From: Rhipidocladum racemiflorum
Lineage: Eukaryota; Streptophyta; Magnoliopsida; Poales; Poaceae
DNA length: 64,000 nt
NCBI GenBank assembly: GCA_036346355.1
Contig: JAYEVF010000055.1
Span: 186,001 to 250,000 of the forward strand
Direction of reading: 5' to 3'
In this document: one piece after another, positions 58,328 to 64,000 of the stretch
Numbering within the stretch: the first letter of the stretch is position 1
Layout of the letters: every line of letters begins with the position of its first letter
Notes under the pieces: generated by a model
Database searches by the model: none
Seen by the model: the letters and a program-made list of their open reading frames with translations, nothing else
What the model was told of the DNA's origin: nothing
Position numbers and translations under genes: made by a program

Positions 58328-58739
58328 GGCAACGAGGCAGCTCTTCGTGCGCTGTATGATTCGAGTTATCATACGATCAAGCAACGGAAATGTAGAATCC
58401 AACTTGTAGGAACCACATTGATTTTGTACAATATTTTTTTCTGCAAACATGTATAGTTCCTTGTAAAAAAAAGCCTGTACTGGCATTGAGTTGAGTACAC
58501 TGTTACTAGCGCTTACGATTGCGCCACGACTTTTAACAAGATAGCTCTGTTAAGAGGAGTCTTGGCATAGAAATATTGTTTCAAGAAATGAAAACAAGAA
58601 GAGAACAATCGAGGACAAACTTTGAAAGTGAAAAATAAAATAGAAATGTTTATGTAATCATAATTATTTGCTAAATCGTTCTGTGCCTCCTTTTTTTACC
58701 TCTTTATCTGATTGCCCCCGAGCATGTTGTAAAATTTCA
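58328..58739. other. FTSH1 3' UTR and spacer
   Basis: The 3' UTR probably ends near 58460. No other feature seen. Confidence 0.5.
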
Positions 58740-60195
58740 CTGAACAAGAAGGGCGTCATGCAGTTCAACAACTACCAGCTGAAAAGGCCTCAGGCCCAGT
58801 TGGCTTCACTGGTACCTTCTGCAAATGTTGTTGGGACATTGTCAAAGAAGACATCATGGCCATCTTTCGCTGCATTCAAAATTGCTCAGCAGGGGCTTTC
58901 GGCCTCCTAAACACTGCTTAGATCTCTTTGATCCCCAAGAAGGACGTAACTGGCAAACCTACTAAATATCGGTCGATCAGCCTTATTCATTCGGTCTCAA
59001 AAGTCCTCTCCAAAGTGCCTTTCAAGACACATAAGTCTACTAGTCTCAAATCCCTAGAGTGCCTTCATCAAAGGGTGATGCATAAAAGACAACTTCTTGT
59101 ACGTATGAAATCGGGCAAGAGCCTACCACCGGACCCATACCCCTGCACCCATGCTAAAGTTGGACATCGAAAAAGCTTTTGACTCTGTCTCTTGGGAATA
59201 CCTTCTTGACATGCTACAAGCTCGTGGTTTTGGACCTCGATGGTGCGAGTGGATAACCATTGCTCTCACGACATCCTCATCGGCCGTGCTCCTCAATGAA
59301 GTACCCGGAGCGCAATTTAGGCACCGCTGTGGCCTGAGACAAGGAGACCCCCTATCGCCATACCTTTTCATTTTGGCCATCGATCCTTTGTACAACATCC
59401 TCAACAAAGCCATCGAAGATGGGGTGCTCTCCCCATTGAATGGCCATGGCTCACAACTTCGGCTCTCACTCTACGCAGATGATGCCGTAATTTTTTTGAA
59501 CCTGGTGAAGGAGGAGTTCGCGGCAGTCATCGACATCCTTCACCACTTAGGTCATGCTTCTGGTTTGCGTGTCAATCTGCCTCCTGACTGTACTCAAACC
59601 GCATATGAAGTTCATAAGCGACTTTGACAAAATCAAGAGGAAGTTCCTTTGGGCAGGCAGCACGGAGCTACACGGCGGGAAACGCAAAGTGCGTTGGACG
59701 ACGGCTTGCCGCCCCACTAACATGGGTGGCTTAGGTATTTTGGACCTAGAGAGGTTTGCGCGGGCCCTCCGCCTACACTAGCTTTGGCTTGAATGGACAG
59801 CCTGAGAGGTCTTGGAACGGCACACCAACGCCATGCGATTCCATGATCGGCAACTCTTCTCTTCAGCCACCAAAGTCACCATCGAAAATAACCGAAGGGC
59901 AACCTTTTGGACTACCAAATGGCTGGCCATCTCGGCAGTTGCTGCTGCTCATCTTCAAGCTTTTAGAAAGCCATCTCAAACAACGCCATGCCCGGACTAG
60001 AGGTGGGCGTCGTGTCGTGTCGTACCAGCCGGCTTTGAGATCCGTTCCAGCCCACCGCCCGTGCCAGAGTTACGTGCCGGACTTGGCACCGGGCCATTCC
60101 GTCGTGCTTCGAGTCGGTCCAAAAGTGTCCGGCCCAAATGCCCACCTCTAGCCCGGACCATCTCGGTCGCTCGCCATTCCAAGCTTAAAAGCATT
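58740..60195 (+). pseudogene. LINE (non-LTR retrotransposon) reverse transcriptase remnant
   Basis: Degenerate N-terminal RT text lies at 58780-59090 (LIPKKD, then YRSISLIHSVSKVLSK). A better preserved part, 59151-59600, has LKLDIEKAFDSVSWEYLLDML, GLRQGDPLSPYLFILAIDPL and the catalytic YADD (LSLYADDAVIFL). The C-terminal text at 59620-59990 has KIKRKFLWAG and GGLGILDLERFARALRLH. Several frame breaks and stops are present. A hAT MITE is inserted at 59998, and the LINE text resumes after it. Confidence 0.9.
59998..60150. mobile_element. hAT-type MITE, 153 bp, inside the LINE remnant
   Basis: Ends TAGAGGTGGGC and GCCCACCTCTA are perfect inverted repeats, flanked by the 8-bp duplication GCCCGGAC (59990-59997 and 60151-60158). 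Confidence 0.93.
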
Positions 60196-61141
60196 CTAAT
60201 TGATATAACATCTTGACCTCTGTGACTCAGAAGTAAGATGGTAATAATAATAATGTAAAACGGCGGTGCCGTGGGTCTTGGCATAATCGATCTCTAGGCA
60301 GGCTCGTGATTTTTAAGACCGACCAAACGCAGGCAGAATCCATGCATGTTGTCCTGGCAAACTTTTCAGAGGCGAGTTCTGCAAAAATTGGTACACAAAA
60401 CAAAAGAGCCAATTAAGAGCCGCTTGTGATCTCTGAACCCAATCTTAATTGCAAACCTGACATTGTGATCCTTTTTGTGTCGAAAAGGAGTTAAAAATGT
60501 TCTTGGCCTGGGATGCTGCCGGTCGAGAGAAAAAGTAGCAACTTTGGAGTTTAGATTGACCAACCTTTACGAGGAAGGTTCAGGCATGATGAGGCTGAAG
60601 AACATTTTTAGCTATGTCATTAAAAATCCAGGATAGATGAAGATGAGGCTGCCTTTGCCTTTGATTAGGTAGGATTAGAAAAATTCAGAACAAAATTGGG
60701 CCGCCATCTTTGTCTCAATGAAGAAAACTAGCTAGGGGTATGTACGTATGACGTATGTATTCCTTTGCACTGAGGATTGTGTCCTGTTGATCGCCAAATT
60801 ACGATGGAGCTCAAAAGTGCAAGGTTGGATCAATCAATCGTTAGAAAGGCTCCGAGGGCCGAGGCCGAGCTTGATTTGTTAAGAGAGAGCTTCTTCATCG
60901 ATCGCAGCAACATACATACGTACATTGATACATACGTACATCGATACATACGTACATTGATACATACATGTGGTTAATAACTTATGATGGGATGGAGAAG
61001 GCCAGGAGGATGGATTGCTAAAAGGAAAGGCCTCCCAAATCTGCCTGCCTTTTTCACTCCTGCTGCTACTGCTACTGCAAGTCTCGAACACCTCCCTCCC
61101 TCCCTCCCTTGTTCATCACTTGTCCTCCTCCTCCTCTGGTC
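60196..61141. other. Intergenic between LINE remnant and bHLH gene
   Basis: No gene. A tetranucleotide-like ATAC/GTAC microsatellite lies at about 60908-60970. 61070-61140 is probably the 3' UTR of the bHLH gene (minus strand). Confidence 0.5.
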
Positions 61142-62422
61142 TCTACAAGCAGCCTCCTCCATAGCCTGCATTCTTCAACAGCTCCTGCTTTATCACGTCC
61201 GCGCTCATCCTCTCCCTCTGCATCTGCAACCAAAATTTGCTAGCTCTGCTATGTAATCTATGTAGTATGTAGCTCTGCTATGTAATTGACGGATGGATGA
61301 TGGGTACCTCATCGGAGCAGGAGGCGTGCATGCCGAAGTCGTTGAAGCAGCTGACGACGCACTGCTGGATGTCGAGCCCCAGCGTCTCGAGCGTGCTCAC
61401 CGTCGACAGCAGCAGCCCCGGCTTCGCCGCGCAGTACATCTCCACCCGGGTGTCGCCGCCCTCCTCCTTCCTCTTCCACGTCGAACTGCACACCGCCGAC
61501 CAACAATAAACGCCTCAATCATTTCAATCTTAATTGGTAATGGCTTTCTTTCTTAATTGGGATTTACCTTGGGGTGTTCCTGGCGAGCATCTCGTTGGGG
61601 TTCATCTCCGGAACACGCTGAGCACGCCCGGCGTCTCCTGCTCCCGATGCTGCTTCTCCTCCATCTCCTCCTGCAGCTGCCTGATCCTCTCCAGCAGCTC
61701 CTTCATGTAGTCGATGGTGTCCCCAAGAATCGATGTCCTGTCCATCTACAACCAACAACACATCCACATATCTTCTCCAATTAACACTCCACTGCTCTAG
61801 GAAGAGGATTCTTCTTCTTCTTCTTCTTCTTCTTCTTCTTCTTCTTCTTCTTCTTCTTCCAAGCAATTAATCTAGTAGTAAAAACAAGTCTTTTTCGACA
61901 TATATATACACTACTAGTACCTTGCTGATCTTGGGCACGACGGAACGGAGCATGGAGAGGCAGTCGTTGAGGCGCTTGCGGCGGCGGGCGCTCGGCCATC
62001 AGGTTCTTGGACGGCATGCCCTCCACCTCTTCTTCTTCTTCGACGCCGGCGGCACGGCGCCGCCGCCACCCTCCCCCAGCCCGGGCTCCACCTTGCAGAC
62101 CCCAAGGCCTCCCTCCACCAGGGGCACCTTGGGCTCAATGCATTCAAGAAACCCCATCTCGCTGACGTAGTCGCCGGCGCCGGCATTGGGGCCGAACGCC
62201 GCGTCCCCGTAGACTTCGCTGAGGCAGTCGAACCTATGCCGGCGGCTGTTCGTAGGAGGCCGTGAAGGTGGGGAGTACACCGAGAGTGGCTTGGTGGCGT
62301 TCTTGGAAGCAATCCATGGCGACGCAGGCCGGGGAGAAGAAGTCCCCCATGGCATTGCACTCCCAGGCGTCCCTCCTCAGGGAGAAGAACTCCTCCAAGA
62401 AGGCCTGCTCTTCCAGCTCCAT
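61142..62422 (-). CDS. bHLH transcription factor, bHLH93/61/27-like, with ACT-like C-terminus (several indels)
   Basis: Nuclear DNA-binding protein. Exons on the minus strand: 62422-61921, 61745-61568, 61495-61308, 61223-61142, with GT-AG borders. The N-terminus is MELEEQAFLEEFFSLRRDAWEC. A lysine run is followed by the basic region and helix-loop-helix: MPSKNLMAER, then KRLND, SMLRSVVPKISKMDRTSILGDTIDYMKELLERI. The C-terminal ACT-like domain has DTRVEMYCAAKPGLLLSTVSTLETLGLDIQQCVVSCFNDFGMHASCS and ends in GGGCL. The frame is broken at least three times: in the AAG run at about 62030, by an extra C in the basic region at about 61990, and by a missing G at about 61610. Text on either side fits the family, so sequence error is likely, although decay is possible. 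Arabidopsis members of this group act in flowering-time and stomatal or gibberellin-related control; the function here is inferred only by family. Confidence 0.85.
61808..61860. repeat. (TTC)n microsatellite in intron 1 of the bHLH gene
   Basis: About 17 TTC units on the plus strand, GAA-type on the transcribed strand, in the intron that splits the second helix of the bHLH domain. Such tracts are often length-variable. Confidence 0.95.
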
Positions 62423-62640
62423 CTCTTCCTTCCTTCCTTCCTTCCTTCCTCACTGCGCGCAGCTGCTTCTTCTTCCCCTTGGCTTCTGAGGCTTCTTCTT
62501 CTCCTTGGCTTCTGAGGCTTGTGAGACGAGAGAGAGAGAGAGAGAGAAGAGTGGTGGTTAACTTAACTTGTCTTTGGCTGTGTGTTGTGGCTTGTGAGCT
62601 TTGAGAGGGGTGTCCAACTCCATGGTGGTGAGGGATGGAT
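62423..62640 (-). promoter_or_regulatory. 5' leader of the bHLH gene
   Basis: Upstream of the ATG the minus strand is rich in AAGGAAGG and TCTCTCTC repeats (a GA run at about 62526-62548 on plus), typical of grass 5' UTRs. The TATATTAATCC complement at about 62639-62650 may be the TATA box. Confidence 0.4.
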
Positions 62641-64000
62641 TAATATATGGAGAATGGAAGGGGACAATTATTCCCTCTAATAAATAGTGAACAGTAGGAG
62701 TGTTAAGGTAGGCTGGGGGTTTCATTACAGCGGGGAGGGGCATGCCCGCTTTGGCCCAGGGATGGTCTTTACATTTGTTTACGACATGACATTAACGCAA
62801 GGTAAATAACTAATATGATCCTCATTATTTTATGCATAATCGTATTGGATTGGGAAGGAATCATACCTTTTCAATTCCCTAACTCTCCTCTTTCATTTCT
62901 CTTGTATAATTGAATTCCTAGACTTTGCTTCTGTTGAGGCCTTTGTGCCTATGAATCCCTGATTCTTTGCAAAATTGTCGTGCCGGTGTCGATACTTATT
63001 CGATATGGCAATTCTTCCCGATAGGATCGATAAAATTCAGCATTTTAAATTAATAAAAATAATTACGACTCTTTCTCCGATATGTCATGATACCCTCGAT
63101 ATTTTCGTGCCAAAACACAAAACCAAGCCCAATTCAAACTATATCTCCTAACCGTAAAATCTCTCTCCCTCTCTCTCTCACTCATTCCAAATTCTAAATT
63201 CGAGGTTTAACCGAAATTTTAGATTTTAACACCTTCGAGATGTTAATCGAAAACAAAATTTGAGAATCCACCGATGTGCATGCGTTGCAGCCATAGGATC
63301 CCAAATGGTTAATTTGAGCCACGGCCACGTGTGTCTGAATCGAAACGGCCTTGCGGCGGTGACCAAGGGTCCAAAATTCAAGTAAATTCGGCGAAATCCC
63401 GTGAAATCTCGGATTCGGACTCCTCCAGATTCAAAATCCCGGAAAATTCAAAAAATTTAAAAATTCAAATCTCGGATTTCTTGGCGAGATCTCTGATTTC
63501 CAGGTAGAAAAAACCGATTTGAAATTTGGTTTTGCACCATTCGTCCAGATTTTATCCTTTCGAATCTCACTAAATTTCGGATTTCGAACCTCCGAGATTT
63601 GACTCAAAACGATTTGGAACCTTATGTGACTGTGCCAGCCAAGTTCCTACAAACTACAGTAGCAGAATAGCACAAAGATGGAGCTATACATTGGCATTGG
63701 CATTGGCATGGAAGCCTGGGCCCACGTGTCCTCCGTCCTTTTGAGGGAGATCAAATTGGGAAGCCTGCTAGGATGGGAATTTGATTCGGATGTTTTTATC
63801 TGCCGAAATCATTCAAACTTGAGAGCATTGGATCATTAATTAGAACTATATACCATTACTATTTACTGGCCACTCTTGAGTCTTGACCGACCACACCTAG
63901 CTAGTTTCAATCCTACGGCGAGGTGCATGCATGGGTGCTTGCAGCGCCAGCATAGCATGCAGAAGAGGCGATGTCGACTGAGACCTGCTTGCTTGAGCGT
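62641..64000. other. Upstream intergenic region
   Basis: No gene. 63370-63610 contains many short copies of AAATCTCGG and its complement, probably an old repeat. A CT microsatellite (CTCTCTCCCTCTCTCTCTC) lies at about 63161. Confidence 0.45.

Noticed and set aside
60895..60977. Tyr/Thr/Ile-rich C-terminal peptide
   Set aside because: Translation of the ATAC/GTAC microsatellite.

Overview
The window is nuclear DNA of a grass (Poaceae). The evidence is GC-rich first exons, long nested LTR retrotransposons, Tourist-type and hAT-type MITEs, and four protein-coding genes whose products closely resemble rice proteins. From memory, not checked, rice CYCB2;2 and FTSH1 lie close together near the end of the long arm of chromosome 6, so the window is probably syntenic with that interval. 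I cannot name the species.

Region 1 (1-28.95 kb) is a transposon nest. The outermost layer is a foldback/Mutator-like element, called M2 here (1234-28944). It has about 0.55 kb inverted repeats and a 10-bp target duplication. The arms carry 30-bp minisatellites, and the interior is an array of about ten 180-bp satellite monomers. A Gypsy element of the Tat/Retand type (3490-27978, minus strand, duplication AATAT) is inserted in the satellite array. A Copia element of SIRE type (14350-24624, minus strand, duplication TCGTC) is inserted in the pol gene of that Gypsy. The right end of a diverged sibling, M1, with a related satellite, occupies 1-940.

Region 2 (29-34 kb) is non-coding and repeat-derived, with a 0.7 kb inverted-repeat element at 29.1-29.8 kb.

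Region 3 (34-62.6 kb) holds the genes: a B2-type mitotic cyclin (plus strand, 35188-37690), a LAZ1/DUF300 seven-helix membrane protein (plus, 42185-45069), the chloroplast protease FTSH1 (plus, 53715-58327) and a bHLH transcription factor (minus, 61142-62422). Between and inside them lie decayed Gypsy pieces (38.4-41.1, 46.0-50.9 and 51.2 kb), a solo LTR in a LAZ1 intron, a Tourist-like MITE, three hAT-type MITEs and a LINE remnant. The four genes do not form a pathway; they are independent housekeeping or regulatory genes with their own promoters.

Three of the four genes (cyclin, LAZ1, bHLH) carry single-base indels in otherwise well conserved exons. The two Gypsy LTRs also differ largely in homopolymer length. 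Residual sequencing or assembly error is therefore likely, and frame breaks should not be read as pseudogenization without checking. The most unusual object is the satellite-bearing foldback/MULE family (M1 and M2).
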